Shown in pieces: positions 15,351 through 23,351 of a stretch of DNA of 28,820 nucleotides (position 1 is the first letter of the stretch; each line of letters begins with the position of its first letter). The translations under genes and the position numbers were made by a program. Source of the DNA: DAOTTY01 sp964451095 (GTDB taxonomy: Bacteria; Chloroflexota; Anaerolineae; Aggregatilineales; Phototrophicaceae). Below the pieces are notes generated by a model that was given only the letters and a program-made list of their open reading frames with translations, searched no databases and had not been told where the DNA came from. The stretch covers positions 1 through 28,820 of the forward strand of contig CAYVGI010000055.1 in the NCBI GenBank assembly GCA_964451095.1, given 5' to 3'.

Positions 15351-16757
15351 ATGGCTAAGCAATACGATGTGGTGGTGCTGGGTGCGGGTCCTGGCGGCTA
15401 CGTAGCAGCAATTCGGGCGTCCCAGTTAGGGTTAAAGACCGCCATCGTAGAGAAGAAATACTGGGGCGGTGTGTGCCTCAACGTCGGCTGTATCCCGTCC
15501 AAGGCACTGCTCTACAACGCAGAGCTAGCGCACATCATCATGCACCAGGCGAAGACCTTCGGCATCCAGTTTGAAGGCGACGTGAAGGTCGACTACGGTG
15601 CGGCGTACAAGCGCAGCCGGCAGGTCTCCAATCGGCTGGTCAAGGGTGTGCAGTTCCTCATGAAGAAGAACAAAATCGACACCTACGAGGGCTGGGCAAC
15701 GCTCACGGACGACAAGAACATGACGATAGAGATGAACGAGGGCGGTGAAGAAACGCTCACGTTCGACAACCTGATTATCGGCACGGGCGCGGTTGACAAC
15801 CTGCTGCCGGGCGTGCAGTTCAGCGACAATGTGGTCAGTTGGGAGACGCAAATCCTGGAAGACCATGTGCCGGAAGACATCATCATCGTTGGTGCGGGAC
15901 CTATCGGCACAGAGTTCTCCTACGTGATGTCCAACTACGGCGTCAACGTCACACTCATAGAGTACCTCGACCGGATGCTGCCGAACGAGGACGAAGAGGT
16001 GAGCACAGAGCTGATGAAGGCGTACAAGAAGCTCAACGTCAACGTGATGACCGGGCACCGCGTGGAGAAAATCGACGACAACGGCGACCATGTGGTCGTC
16101 ACCGTCACGGATATGTCCAACGACGAGAAGAAGGAACTGGAAGCGGAAAAGGCAATGATGTCGGTGGGCTTCCGCCCACGCACCCAGGGCTACGGGCTGG
16201 AAAACACCAGCGTCCAGCTAACCGAGCGCGGCGCGATTGCCATAGACGAGCACATGCGCACCAACGTGCCGCACATCTACGCGGTTGGTGACGTAACCGG
16301 CAAGCTGATGCTGGCACACGTCGCTGAGGTGATGGGTGTGGTCGCAGCGGAAAACATCGCAGGCGTGCACTCACAGGAACTGGACTACATCATGATGCCG
16401 CGTGCGACGTACTGCCAGCCGCAGGTCGCCAGCTTTGGCTACACAGAAAAGCAGGCGCGTGAAAAGGGCTACGACATTAACGTGGCGAAGTTCCCGTTCC
16501 AGGCGAATGGCAAGGCGCTGGGGCTAAACGAGGGCAGCGGCTTTGTGAAGCTCATCAGCGACAAGCAGTACGGCGAGATCATCGGCGCTCACATGATCGG
16601 TCCGAACGTGACCGAACTGCTGCCAGAACTCACGCTGGCGGCAAGCGCAGAACTCACGCCGGAGGAAGTTGCCCGCAACGTACACGCCCACCCCACGCTC
16701 AGCGAGGCGGTTAAGGAAGCAGCGCACGGGCTTGAAGGGCATATGCTGAACCTGTAG
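15351..16757 (+). CDS. lpdA: dihydrolipoyl dehydrogenase (E3)
   Basis: 468 residues, full family length. It has the FAD-binding VVLGAGPGGYVAAIRASQLG (8-27), redox-active disulfide C42/C47 in GGVCLNVGCIPSKAL, NAD-binding IIIVGAGPIGTEFSYVM (about 177-193), second FAD motif IYAVGDVTGKLMLAHVA, and the C-terminal dimer interface with the catalytic pair His447/Glu452 in HAHPTLSEAVKE. It reoxidises dihydrolipoamide on the E2 or H-protein of the pyruvate, 2-oxoglutarate and branched-chain complexes and the glycine cleavage system, using NAD+. The start at 15351 has GGAG at 15336. It stands alone: no E1 or E2 gene is adjacent, so it may serve several complexes. Confidence 0.96.
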   Translation: MAKQYDVVVLGAGPGGYVAAIRASQLGLKTAIVEKKYWGGVCLNVGCIPSKALLYNAELAHIIMHQAKTFGIQFEGDVKVDYGAAYKRSRQVSNRLVKGVQFLMKKNKIDTYEGWATLTDDKNMTIEMNEGGEETLTFDNLIIGTGAVDNLLPGVQFSDNVVSWETQILEDHVPEDIIIVGAGPIGTEFSYVMSNYGVNVTLIEYLDRMLPNEDEEVSTELMKAYKKLNVNVMTGHRVEKIDDNGDHVVVTVTDMSNDEKKELEAEKAMMSVGFRPRTQGYGLENTSVQLTERGAIAIDEHMRTNVPHIYAVGDVTGKLMLAHVAEVMGVVAAENIAGVHSQELDYIMMPRATYCQPQVASFGYTEKQAREKGYDINVAKFPFQANGKALGLNEGSGFVKLISDKQYGEIIGAHMIGPNVTELLPELTLAASAELTPEEVARNVHAHPTLSEAVKEAAHGLEGHMLNL

Positions 16758-16850
16758 AGGTATGCGATGGGGGCGTTGTACGCAGCGCCCCACACCTTCT
16801 GGGCGGTGGGATGCCAATCCGCTCCCAAAAATCGAATGCGCCCCCTACAA
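16753..16850. repeat. possible dispersed GC-rich palindromic element
   Basis: The stretch after lpdA begins TGTAGAGG, contains the hairpin GGGGCG (16770-16775) / CGCCCC (16786-16791), and ends near GCGCCCCCTACA. TGTAG at the left and CTACA at the right are inverted. This looks like a small palindrome-based intergenic element of about 100 bases. It may also act as the lpdA terminator, though no T-run follows the stem. Confidence 0.4.
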
Positions 16851-16919
16851 ACATAAAATGACTGATCGGCGGCACCACCCGTCGCCGAATACCCCGTGTT
16901 CCGTCGCTGGGGGCTGCGT

Positions 16920-16925
16920 TACAAT
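16920..16925 (+). promoter_or_regulatory. -10 box TACAAT for the glutaminyl cyclase operon
   Basis: TACAAT followed by GC, 40 bases before ATG 16966, matching the form and distance of the other promoters. No -35 box is seen. Confidence 0.35.
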
Positions 16926-16965
16926 GCCGCCGTTGACGGTAACCATCCACATGAGGAAAACACCC

Positions 16966-17772
16966 ATGCGCAAGTTCATAGCCCTGCTACTGCTGCTGCC
17001 ATTCAGTGCGGTCGCCGCGCAGGACGCACCGCCCGTTGAGGTTGAGCAGCTAAGGGTGGAGGTGCTGGCGAGCTACCCCCACGATACGAACGCGTTCACG
17101 CAGGGGCTGCTGCTGCACGATGACGGACTGCTGTACGAATCCACCGGGCGCTACGGCATGTCCACGCTGCGGGCAGTGGAAATCGAGACGGGCGCGTTGG
17201 TGCGCGAGTACGCGCTGCCAGAGCAGTTCTTTGCGGAGGGGTTGGCGCTGGTAGACGAGCGGCTGATTCAGCTCACATGGCGGGAGAACACTGCGCTGGT
17301 TTACAATCTGCAAACGGGCGCAGATGCCGACACGTTCGAGCCAACGGCGGCGTTCCAGTATGCGGGCGAGGGCTGGGGGCTGTGCTACGACGGCGAACTG
17401 CTGTATCACAGCAACGGCAGCAACACCATTCAGGTACGTGACCCCATCACGTTCGACGTGGTGCGGCAGTTCCGCGTGACGCTGCACGGCGCGTTTGTCG
17501 ATCAACTGAATGAACTGGAGTGCGTGGGCGACGACATCTACTCCAACGTGTGGCAGAGCGATGCCATCCTGCGCTTTGACAAGCAAACAGGTGTCGTCAA
17601 CGCGGTGATTGACGCTGCCGGGCTGCTCACCGACGAGGAACGGTCACAGGTGGGGGGTAACGGTGTGCTCAACGGCATTGCCTACGACGAGGAAAACGAC
17701 GTGTTCTTCATCACGGGCAAGCTGTGGTCAACCATGTTCGAAGTGCAGTTCATCCCGGCGGACGAGGGGTAG
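16966..17772 (+). CDS. exported glutaminyl-peptide cyclotransferase
   Basis: About 268 residues. ATG 16966 is set by GAGGAAAA (16953-16960) and by a signal peptide (MRKFIALLLLLPFSAVAAQ) cleaved near AAQ-DA. The mature protein is the five-bladed propeller of plant/bacterial-type glutamine cyclotransferase (PF05096): YPHDTNAFTQGLLLHDDGLL, YESTGRYGMSTLRAVEIETG, FAEGLALVDERLIQLTWREN, GEGWGLCYDGELLYHSNGSN, LNELECVGDDIYSNVWQSDA and the closing NGIAYDEENDVFFITGKLW. It converts N-terminal glutamine of peptides or proteins to pyroglutamate outside the cytoplasm. Extending the frame to 16762 would read through the repeat element and lose the signal peptide. The NUDIX gene begins nine bases after the stop. 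Confidence 0.92.
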   Translation: MRKFIALLLLLPFSAVAAQDAPPVEVEQLRVEVLASYPHDTNAFTQGLLLHDDGLLYESTGRYGMSTLRAVEIETGALVREYALPEQFFAEGLALVDERLIQLTWRENTALVYNLQTGADADTFEPTAAFQYAGEGWGLCYDGELLYHSNGSNTIQVRDPITFDVVRQFRVTLHGAFVDQLNELECVGDDIYSNVWQSDAILRFDKQTGVVNAVIDAAGLLTDEERSQVGGNGVLNGIAYDEENDVFFITGKLWSTMFEVQFIPADEG

Positions 17773-17781
17773 CGGGTACTC

Positions 17782-18435
17782 ATGACCAACGAACCGCAGT
17801 GGCTCATCTGGGCACGGCAAATCCAGGCAATTGCGCAGACCGGGCAGCACTACACCCGTGACGGCTTCGACCGGGAGCGCTACCAGCAGCTAGAGTCGCT
17901 CGCCACGGAGATTATCAGCAGCTACACCGACGAAATGGACGCGCCCGCGATTGAGCAAATCCTGGCGACAGAGGATGGTTACGCCACGCCCAAGGTGGAT
18001 GTGCGCGGTGTGGTGTTCAACGCGGCGGATGAGATTTTGCTGGTGCGCGAGAACCTGGACGGCGGCAAGTGGACGCTGCCCGGCGGCTGGGCAGATGTAA
18101 ACGTCACGCCGTCTGAGAATGTGGCGCGTGAAGTGCTGGAGGAGGCGGGCTACCGTGTGCAGGCAAGCAAACTACTGGCGTTCCTGGATCGTCGGCTGCA
18201 TGGGCACCCGCCGTATATGTTCCACATCTACAAGCTGTACATGCAGTGTGACCTGCTGGACGAAAATCCTGTGCCAAGCCCCCAGGGTGACCTGGAATCG
18301 TCTGAGGCGCGGTGGTTTGCAGAAAGCGACCTACCACCAGACGAGCAGATTAGCATCGGGCGGGTGACGCACAAGCTGCTGAAGCGCTTTTTTGAACATT
18401 ATCGCCACCCGGAATGGGCGACGGATTACGATTAA
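17782..18435 (+). CDS. NUDIX hydrolase with N-terminal helical domain
   Basis: 217 residues. Residues 1 to about 70 match the N-terminal domain found in a subgroup of NUDIX enzymes (WLIWARQIQAIAQTGQHYTR..DRERYQQLESLA; PF12535-like). The catalytic domain follows, with the NUDIX box GGWADVNVTPSENVAREVLEEAGY. The metal-binding REVLEE part is intact; the upstream Glu of the classic GX5EX7REUXEE pattern is Val here. The subgroup hydrolyses nucleoside diphosphates linked to another group, such as ADP-ribose or CDP-choline; the substrate is unknown. GAGGGG at 17764 precedes ATG 17782. Close spacing on both sides places it in one transcription unit with the cyclase and the small membrane protein. Confidence 0.9.
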   Translation: MTNEPQWLIWARQIQAIAQTGQHYTRDGFDRERYQQLESLATEIISSYTDEMDAPAIEQILATEDGYATPKVDVRGVVFNAADEILLVRENLDGGKWTLPGGWADVNVTPSENVAREVLEEAGYRVQASKLLAFLDRRLHGHPPYMFHIYKLYMQCDLLDENPVPSPQGDLESSEARWFAESDLPPDEQISIGRVTHKLLKRFFEHYRHPEWATDYD

Positions 18436-18447
18436 GGAGCGTTTGCC

Positions 18448-18669
18448 ATGCGCCAGGACGATTGGCTGGACGAGAGCGAATACCCGGACGACGACGACGT
18501 TGCCGCCTTTGGCGAGGATTCCCCCTGGGACGATGACCCGCTAACGATTGGCTACGTGGGAGAGAGTAATTCGGGCTTTTGGACGGCGGGGCGCGTTGTG
18601 GCATTGGTGATTGTGCTGGTGCTGGTGGCTGCGTTGGTGGTGCCGCTGCTGCTGTTCCTGCTACGGTAG
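18448..18669 (+). CDS. small acidic single-span membrane protein
   Basis: 73 residues, with a strong AAGGAG ribosome site at 18433-18438 before ATG 18448. The first half is highly acidic (DESEYPDDDDVAAFGEDSPW), and the C-terminal third is one membrane helix (VVALVIVLVLVAALVVPLLL) ending in FLLR. The charge pattern does not settle the orientation. No family is recognised. It follows the NUDIX gene by 12 bases and is almost certainly translated. Confidence 0.75.
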   Translation: MRQDDWLDESEYPDDDDVAAFGEDSPWDDDPLTIGYVGESNSGFWTAGRVVALVIVLVLVAALVVPLLLFLLR

Positions 18670-18685
18670 TTTCTCGAGTCAACAT

Positions 18686-18714
18686 TTGTGCCGAGCAACG
18701 CTTGCTTGTATTAT
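18686..18714 (+). promoter_or_regulatory. promoter for the LRR gene: -35 TTGTGC, 17-base spacer, -10 TATTAT
   Basis: TTGTGC (18686-18691) and TATTAT (18709-18714) at ideal spacing, 40 bases before ATG 18755. The only promoter here with a recognisable, though weak, -35 box. Confidence 0.45.
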
Positions 18715-18754
18715 GCTGGGGTCAACAAACGTTGTAATGTGAAGGCTCCGTGCA

Positions 18755-19576
18755 ATGCGCCTACGTTGGATACTGATCTTGTTCGCAGCAGTCGGTACGG
18801 TACATACCGCCGCCGCGCAAGACGCCGCCACCCCCTACGACACCGCACTAGAGCGCATTGCCAAGGCAGAGCGTGCCAACGCCACCCACCTCAACCTGAG
18901 CAACCTGGGGCTGGATGTGCTGCCGCCGGAGATTGTGCGGCTGCACCAACTGGAAGCGCTTTACCTGGGGCTGAACAACCTCACCACCCTGCCGCCGGAG
19001 ATCGGTACGCTGTCGCAGTTGCGGGTGCTGGACGTGGGCGGCAACCAGCTCACGCACCTGCCGCCAGAAATTGGGCAGTTGCGCTCGTTGGAGATGCTGG
19101 GGCTGAGCGAGAACGAACTCACGGTGCTGCCCCCGGAAATTGGCGCGTTGACAACGCTGCGCTGGCTGTCTGTGCGCGAGAATCACCTGCAAACGCTGCC
19201 GCCAGAGGCAGCAAACCTGACGCGGCTGGTTGACCTGAAGTTAGATGACAACCAGCTCACCGTGCTGCCCTCGTGGATTGCACGCATGGGCGAACTGGAA
19301 GAACTGGAACTGCGCCGCAATCAGATCACGCACCTGCCGCCGCAGTTGCACCGCCTGCGCCGCCTGCACCAACTGGAACTGTACGGCAATCCGCTGGAAA
19401 ACCCGCCACGGTCGGTGCTGCGGCAGGGCACCGCCGCTACACTGGACTACCTGGGCAGACCGCACCCCCCCTACCGCCCGGCGCTGGCGTTCTGGGCGAC
19501 GCTGGCAGGCACAGGGCTGGTCACGGCGGGGGTCATGCGTGGTCTAATGCGGTTCTGGCGCTTGAGCGGTGTATGA
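18755..19576 (+). CDS. exported leucine-rich-repeat protein with C-terminal membrane helix
   Basis: 273 residues. The signal peptide is MRLRWILILFAAVGTVHTAAAQ. Eight leucine-rich repeats of 23 residues follow, each of the form LxxLxLxxNxLxxLPPEIxxL (LEALYLGLNNLTTLPPEIGT is one), the bacterial LPPEI subtype. A cap (NPPRSVLRQGTAATLDYLGR) and a final hydrophobic segment (ALAFWATLAGTGLVTAGVM) follow. Such repeats form a curved binding surface; with a signal peptide and a terminal anchor it would face outward on the membrane. The ligand is unknown. GAAGG at 18741 supports the start. The repeats are also visible as repeated DNA (CTGCCGCCGGAGAT). Confidence 0.9.
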   Translation: MRLRWILILFAAVGTVHTAAAQDAATPYDTALERIAKAERANATHLNLSNLGLDVLPPEIVRLHQLEALYLGLNNLTTLPPEIGTLSQLRVLDVGGNQLTHLPPEIGQLRSLEMLGLSENELTVLPPEIGALTTLRWLSVRENHLQTLPPEAANLTRLVDLKLDDNQLTVLPSWIARMGELEELELRRNQITHLPPQLHRLRRLHQLELYGNPLENPPRSVLRQGTAATLDYLGRPHPPYRPALAFWATLAGTGLVTAGVMRGLMRFWRLSGV

Positions 19577-19639
19577 TTCCGTGTTCTGGTGGCATCCACT
19601 CCTGTAGATAACTGCAACCTACCCACAGGAGACCCACCC

Positions 19640-20401
19640 ATGCCTATCGAAATGGATAAGCGTTACAACGGACACAAGCGCCTGCTGGGGCTGGTAGAGC
19701 CGACCTACAAGCGCGTGCGGGCAGTGTTCAACGGCGAGACCATTGCCGACACCCCCAACGCCTACCTGTTGTACGACCATATCTACGCCCCACGCTACCT
19801 GTTCCCCAAAAGTGATGTGAACATGGACGCGCTCACCGCCCAAGCAGACCCTAACCACAACCGCATGTACGGCATCATCACCCACCACACCCTTACCGTG
19901 GGCGACCGCACCGCAGAAAAAGCCGCGCTCACCTACGCCGAGCCACGCGAGGGCTACGACGACATCAGCGATTTCGTGGGCTTCGACTGGCACAGCATTG
20001 ACCAGTGGTTCGAAGAAGACGAGGAGATCTTCGGGCACGCACGGCACCCCTACCTGCGCACGGACGTGCGCGACACTAGCCGGCGCGTGCAGGTCAGCAT
20101 CAATGGGCACACGGTCGCGGATACGACCAACGCCACCGTCTTGTTCGAGACGGGGCTGCTGCCACGCTTTTACATCCCGCTTGGAGACATCAACAACGCG
20201 TACCTGCGCCCGGTCGATACCCACACCGTATGCCCTTACAAGGGCGAGGCGTCCTATTACGACATCGTGGTGGGCGAGCAAACCGTGGCAGATGGCGGCT
20301 GGTACTACCCAACGCCCTATCGCGGGCTGGAAACATTCATGGGCAAGGTGGCGTTCTACAACGAGCACCCGGACATCACCATCACCGTCGCTGACCGCTA
20401 A
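19640..20401 (+). CDS. tandem DUF427 domain protein
   Basis: About 253 residues. ATG 19640 is set by AGGAGA (19627-19632); the GTG at 19589 adds residues with no similarity. There are two DUF427 modules. The first (about 25-110) has VRAVFNGETIADTPNAYLLY and RYLFPKSDVNMD. The second (about 150-250) has VQVSINGHTVADTTNATVLF, RFYIPLGDINN, VCPYKGEASYYDIVVGEQTV and WYYPTPYRGLETFMGKVAFY. The conserved CPYKG/W-YP core is present only in the second; the first has lost it and carries an acidic insert (QWFEEDEEIFG). DUF427 proteins are small cytoplasmic beta-rich proteins of unknown function. It stands alone between the LRR gene and the L,D-transpeptidase. Confidence 0.88.
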   Translation: MPIEMDKRYNGHKRLLGLVEPTYKRVRAVFNGETIADTPNAYLLYDHIYAPRYLFPKSDVNMDALTAQADPNHNRMYGIITHHTLTVGDRTAEKAALTYAEPREGYDDISDFVGFDWHSIDQWFEEDEEIFGHARHPYLRTDVRDTSRRVQVSINGHTVADTTNATVLFETGLLPRFYIPLGDINNAYLRPVDTHTVCPYKGEASYYDIVVGEQTVADGGWYYPTPYRGLETFMGKVAFYNEHPDITITVADR

Positions 20402-20464
20402 CCTGCGCATTGTGACCGTAGGGCAATCACCCAACAGACGCAAGGGACAGGCAGACCACAGGCA

Positions 20465-20473
20465 TGATAGACT
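20465..20473 (+). promoter_or_regulatory. extended -10 (TG-a-TAGACT) upstream of the L,D-transpeptidase
   Basis: TG, one base, TAGACT, about 92 bases before ATG 20566. No -35 match. The leader would be longer than at the other promoters. Confidence 0.3.
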
Positions 20474-20565
20474 GCGGGTAATCTCAGGCAGAATCGGTAT
20501 GGGCGCAGCGTGCTTGCGCCTGCCACCAATGCCAATATCCAAAACGTCTACCCTGTGAGGAACCC

Positions 20566-21648
20566 ATGACCCGAATGTTGCCCCTGTTACTCATTGCCAT
20601 CTTCGCCGCCGTGCCCGCCTTCGCGCAGACGGAAGACACCATCGACCCGATGACCATCCCGTTCAGCGCGGCGTGTGCCGGTATCACGCTGGATAGCATT
20701 GAGCCGTCCGAGCTGTGCCGCCAGGTGATGGCGCTGCGCCCCACCCCAACCTACGCACCCGTCCCGGTGGATAGCGCCACCATCAACCAGTACAGCTTTT
20801 GGAAGGTGAACGAAAACGCCAACGTCTATGCCGCCCCTGGCGGTGCCGTGACCCGCAACATGGGCGCGGGTTTCAACTACGTGAGCGCGGTCAATACCAG
20901 CGACCCGAACTGGATTCAGATTGAGGGCGGCGAGTGGATGTCCACCAACGATGTGACGCTGGTCACGCCGTCGGATGTGCGCGGGCTGCAAATTGACGAT
21001 GGGCTGCAAAACGAATACGCCTACATCCTGGGCACCGTGGTGACTGCCCCGTTCCCCGGTGCGCCGCGCAGCACGGAAACGGGTGTGTATAAGTACTACT
21101 ACAATCTGGTGCACATCTTCGCTACCGTCAAGCTGGGCGACTGGCGCTGGTACATGGTCGGGGATGGGCAGTGGGTAGAGCAGCGCGACGTGGCGAAAGT
21201 CCACCTGACGGAGCGCCCGGAGGATGTGAGCGGGCGTTGGGTGGCGGTTGATCTGTACGAGCAGACGCTGGTCGCCTACGAGGACGACACGCCCGTGTTC
21301 AGCACCATTATTGCCACGGGGCTGCCCGGCTGGGACACAAACGAGGGCATTCACACGGTGTGGTACCGTGTGACTTCTGGCAGCATGAGCGGTGCCACAG
21401 GTGCACCGGACGCCTACGCGCTGCAAAATGTGCCGTGGACGCTGTACTTTGACGGGGACATCAGCCTGCACGCCACCTACTGGCACAATGCGTTTGGGTT
21501 CCGGCGCAGCCACGGCTGTGTGAACCTGACCATCAGCGATGCCAAGTGGCTGTACTTCTGGACGTTGGATGCCGAGGAACCCGTGGACGAAGACGGCACC
21601 TTGCAGACGTTCGTGTACGTGTACAGCAGCGGTGAGTACACAGGTTAA
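20566..21648 (+). CDS. exported L,D-transpeptidase (YkuD family)
   Basis: 360 residues. The signal peptide is MTRMLPLLLIAIFAAVPAFA. An SH3-like region (about 65-130; NQYSFWKVNENANVYAAPGG ... WIQIEGGEWMSTNDVTLV) comes next, then the YkuD catalytic domain (about 220-350; RWVAVDLYEQTLVAYEDDTP). The active site is H..HNAFGFRRSHGCVNL with the nucleophile at Cys318. Such enzymes form 3-3 cross-links in peptidoglycan or attach proteins to it, outside the membrane. The start follows GAGGA and agrees with the signal peptide. The last few residues (GEYTG) may be read from foreign DNA: a receiver-domain remnant begins at about this point in another frame. A broken copy of the active-site region lies about 2.1 kb downstream. 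Confidence 0.92.
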   Translation: MTRMLPLLLIAIFAAVPAFAQTEDTIDPMTIPFSAACAGITLDSIEPSELCRQVMALRPTPTYAPVPVDSATINQYSFWKVNENANVYAAPGGAVTRNMGAGFNYVSAVNTSDPNWIQIEGGEWMSTNDVTLVTPSDVRGLQIDDGLQNEYAYILGTVVTAPFPGAPRSTETGVYKYYYNLVHIFATVKLGDWRWYMVGDGQWVEQRDVAKVHLTERPEDVSGRWVAVDLYEQTLVAYEDDTPVFSTIIATGLPGWDTNEGIHTVWYRVTSGSMSGATGAPDAYALQNVPWTLYFDGDISLHATYWHNAFGFRRSHGCVNLTISDAKWLYFWTLDAEEPVDEDGTLQTFVYVYSSGEYTG

Positions 21649-21783
21649 TATGCTCACCGCACGCGGCGAGGAGGATGACCGCCTGACAGGTTTCGATATC
21701 GGTGCTGATGATTACGTCGTGAAGCCATTTTCTGCGCGTGAACTGGTCGCACGGGCAGGGGCAGTAACCCTGACAAGAAGGGG
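21636..21783 (+). pseudogene. remnant of a response-regulator receiver domain
   Basis: Read from ATG 21650, one base after the L,D-transpeptidase stop, the DNA encodes MLTARGEEDDRLTGFDIGAD then DYVVKPFSARELVAR. This is the beta4-alpha4-beta5-alpha5 part of an OmpR-type receiver domain, with the conserved T of MLTA and K of VKPF. The preceding codons in frame (T-Q-V-N) resemble the usual TPVI, so homology may begin near 21638. After ELVAR the match fades (AGAVTLTRRG). The phospho-acceptor half and the DNA-binding domain are absent. A 55-residue ORF remains (to 21817), but no function is expected. Confidence 0.75.
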
Positions 21784-21791
21784 CGTGTATG

Positions 21792-23351
21792 TTATTGTGC
21801 GCCAAGCGCGGCGATGACTGCCTGCACGTCGGCATTATCAACGACATTGTCGCCGTTGACATCAGCGGTTAAGTCGGTGCCAGGGTCTAGGCGGTTGATG
21901 ACGTAGAGGGCATCTGAAGGTGAGACAATGCCATCCCTGTTGACATCTGTGGGGTCAATCTCCTCAGCATAGATGTATGCAGCACCCGTGTTAATTAGTC
22001 CACTCTCATCCTTATTATTTGCTCCTGCGATGACCGTATTGGCATCCAAGCTCACTGAAAACCCAAAAGAGGATCTTTCATCCAAATCAGTTCCCCCGTT
22101 TGTTCGCGCCGCAGTTAGCTTTTTTTGGAAACTCCACATCATCCCACTACGATCATACACATAAACAACCCCAGTATCGGTCGGTCCACCTTCATCTTGA
22201 AAAGGTGCCCCAATAGCAACGGTTTCACCAGACACACTAACGGTATATCCAAATCTGGCGCCATCCTGTGTATCAGGCCCGCTATCAGTTTCGGCGAACA
22301 GCCTTTGCTGGATCGTCCATGTATCTGCACTGCGTGTATACACATATGCCGCACCTACGGCAAGCAAGCCTTCTCGCCTGCCAGTAGCACCAACGACAAC
22401 TGTGTTTCCGTCTATGGCGACAGAAGAACCAAAGTTGCTAAGGGTATCTTGATCGTCTTCACCGTTGGTTGTTTGTGGCAGCAGCTTTTGCTGGATCGTC
22501 CATGTATCTGCGCTGCGTGTATACACATATGCCGCCCCACCCTGAAAAGCGGTGCTGCCATCTCGTCGGTAAGCGCCAACAACAACCGTATCGGCACTAA
22601 GATCGAGTGAGTACCCAAAGCCGGCACTAACCTCCGGGTCGGGAGTACCGATATCTGTTTGGGCAATGAGTTTTTGTTGAATAGACCACATACCATTGCT
22701 GCGTGTGTAGATGTACACTGCACCATCACCGTCGCCACTACCCTCATCCTTGCCGAACGCACCAACAGCGATTGTATCCCCGTCCACCCTAACCGCTCGC
22801 CCGAAGGCGGCACCTTCTTCCAGGTCTGCCCCGTTGATTGTCTGCGCCGTTAGCTTTTGCTGTAAAGTCCAGGTATTGTTGCTGCGTGTATAAATATACG
22901 CGGCTCCCGCATTCTCGTTTCCATTCTCATCCTTGAAACGTGCCCCAACGACAACCGTATCACCATCCACATCTACGGCATATCCAAAGTCCGCCCGGAA
23001 CTCAAAATCTGATACCCCATCACTCAGTTGAGCCGTCAGCTTTTGCTGAAACGCCCACGCCGAGCCGCTTCGAACGTAGATATACGCTGCCCCAGATGAA
23101 AAATTATTTCCCTCAGTCTTTTCGGGTGCTCCAATGATAGTGGTATCGCCGTCAATGCTGACTGATGTGCCAAATTCAGCCCCTTGTTCCAAATCAGTCG
23201 CATTTAAATCCGACTGCGCAATTAGCTTCTGTTGAATTTCTAAATCCACAGCTTGCAATGGTGCCGCCAGCCCTACAGATAACGAAAGTAAACCCCATAA
23301 AGCACAAATAAAGGTAAACACAAACCTCACTTTACTTGTCTTAGTATGCAT
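21792..23351 (-). CDS. secreted FG-GAP repeat protein with C-terminal dockerin
   Basis: 519 residues. AAGGAGGG lies six bases before ATG 23351 on the minus strand, which rules out the longer frame from 23405. The signal peptide is about 33 residues (RFVFTFICALWGLLSLSVGL). Seven repeats of about 56-60 residues follow, each beginning QQKL(T/I)AQ and carrying FG.SV.ldGDT...VGA..kDE and GAAYIYTRS, the FG-GAP/integrin-alpha-like blade pattern with Asp-rich calcium loops. The C-terminus (about 463-519) is a type I dockerin: DVNRDGIVSPSDALYVINRL and DVNGDNVVDNADVQAVIAAL. It is probably a calcium-binding surface protein, tethered through the dockerin if a cohesin exists. Its base composition is lower in GC than its neighbours (one 60-base block counts 48% against 60% in the transpeptidase), which suggests acquisition. 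Confidence 0.9.
   Translation of the reverse strand: MHTKTSKVRFVFTFICALWGLLSLSVGLAAPLQAVDLEIQQKLIAQSDLNATDLEQGAEFGTSVSIDGDTTIIGAPEKTEGNNFSSGAAYIYVRSGSAWAFQQKLTAQLSDGVSDFEFRADFGYAVDVDGDTVVVGARFKDENGNENAGAAYIYTRSNNTWTLQQKLTAQTINGADLEEGAAFGRAVRVDGDTIAVGAFGKDEGSGDGDGAVYIYTRSNGMWSIQQKLIAQTDIGTPDPEVSAGFGYSLDLSADTVVVGAYRRDGSTAFQGGAAYVYTRSADTWTIQQKLLPQTTNGEDDQDTLSNFGSSVAIDGNTVVVGATGRREGLLAVGAAYVYTRSADTWTIQQRLFAETDSGPDTQDGARFGYTVSVSGETVAIGAPFQDEGGPTDTGVVYVYDRSGMMWSFQKKLTAARTNGGTDLDERSSFGFSVSLDANTVIAGANNKDESGLINTGAAYIYAEEIDPTDVNRDGIVSPSDALYVINRLDPGTDLTADVNGDNVVDNADVQAVIAALGAQ

Noticed and set aside
19619..20542. 307-residue minus-strand ORF opposite the DUF427 gene
   Set aside because: A shadow; the plus-strand protein has two recognised domains and a ribosome site.
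20587..21657. 356-residue minus-strand ORF opposite the L,D-transpeptidase
   Set aside because: A shadow ORF caused by GC-rich third positions; no motif, while the plus strand has a full catalytic domain.
21650..21817. 55-residue ORF as a functional small regulator
   Set aside because: It lacks the phospho-acceptor half and loses similarity after ELVAR; better explained as debris.
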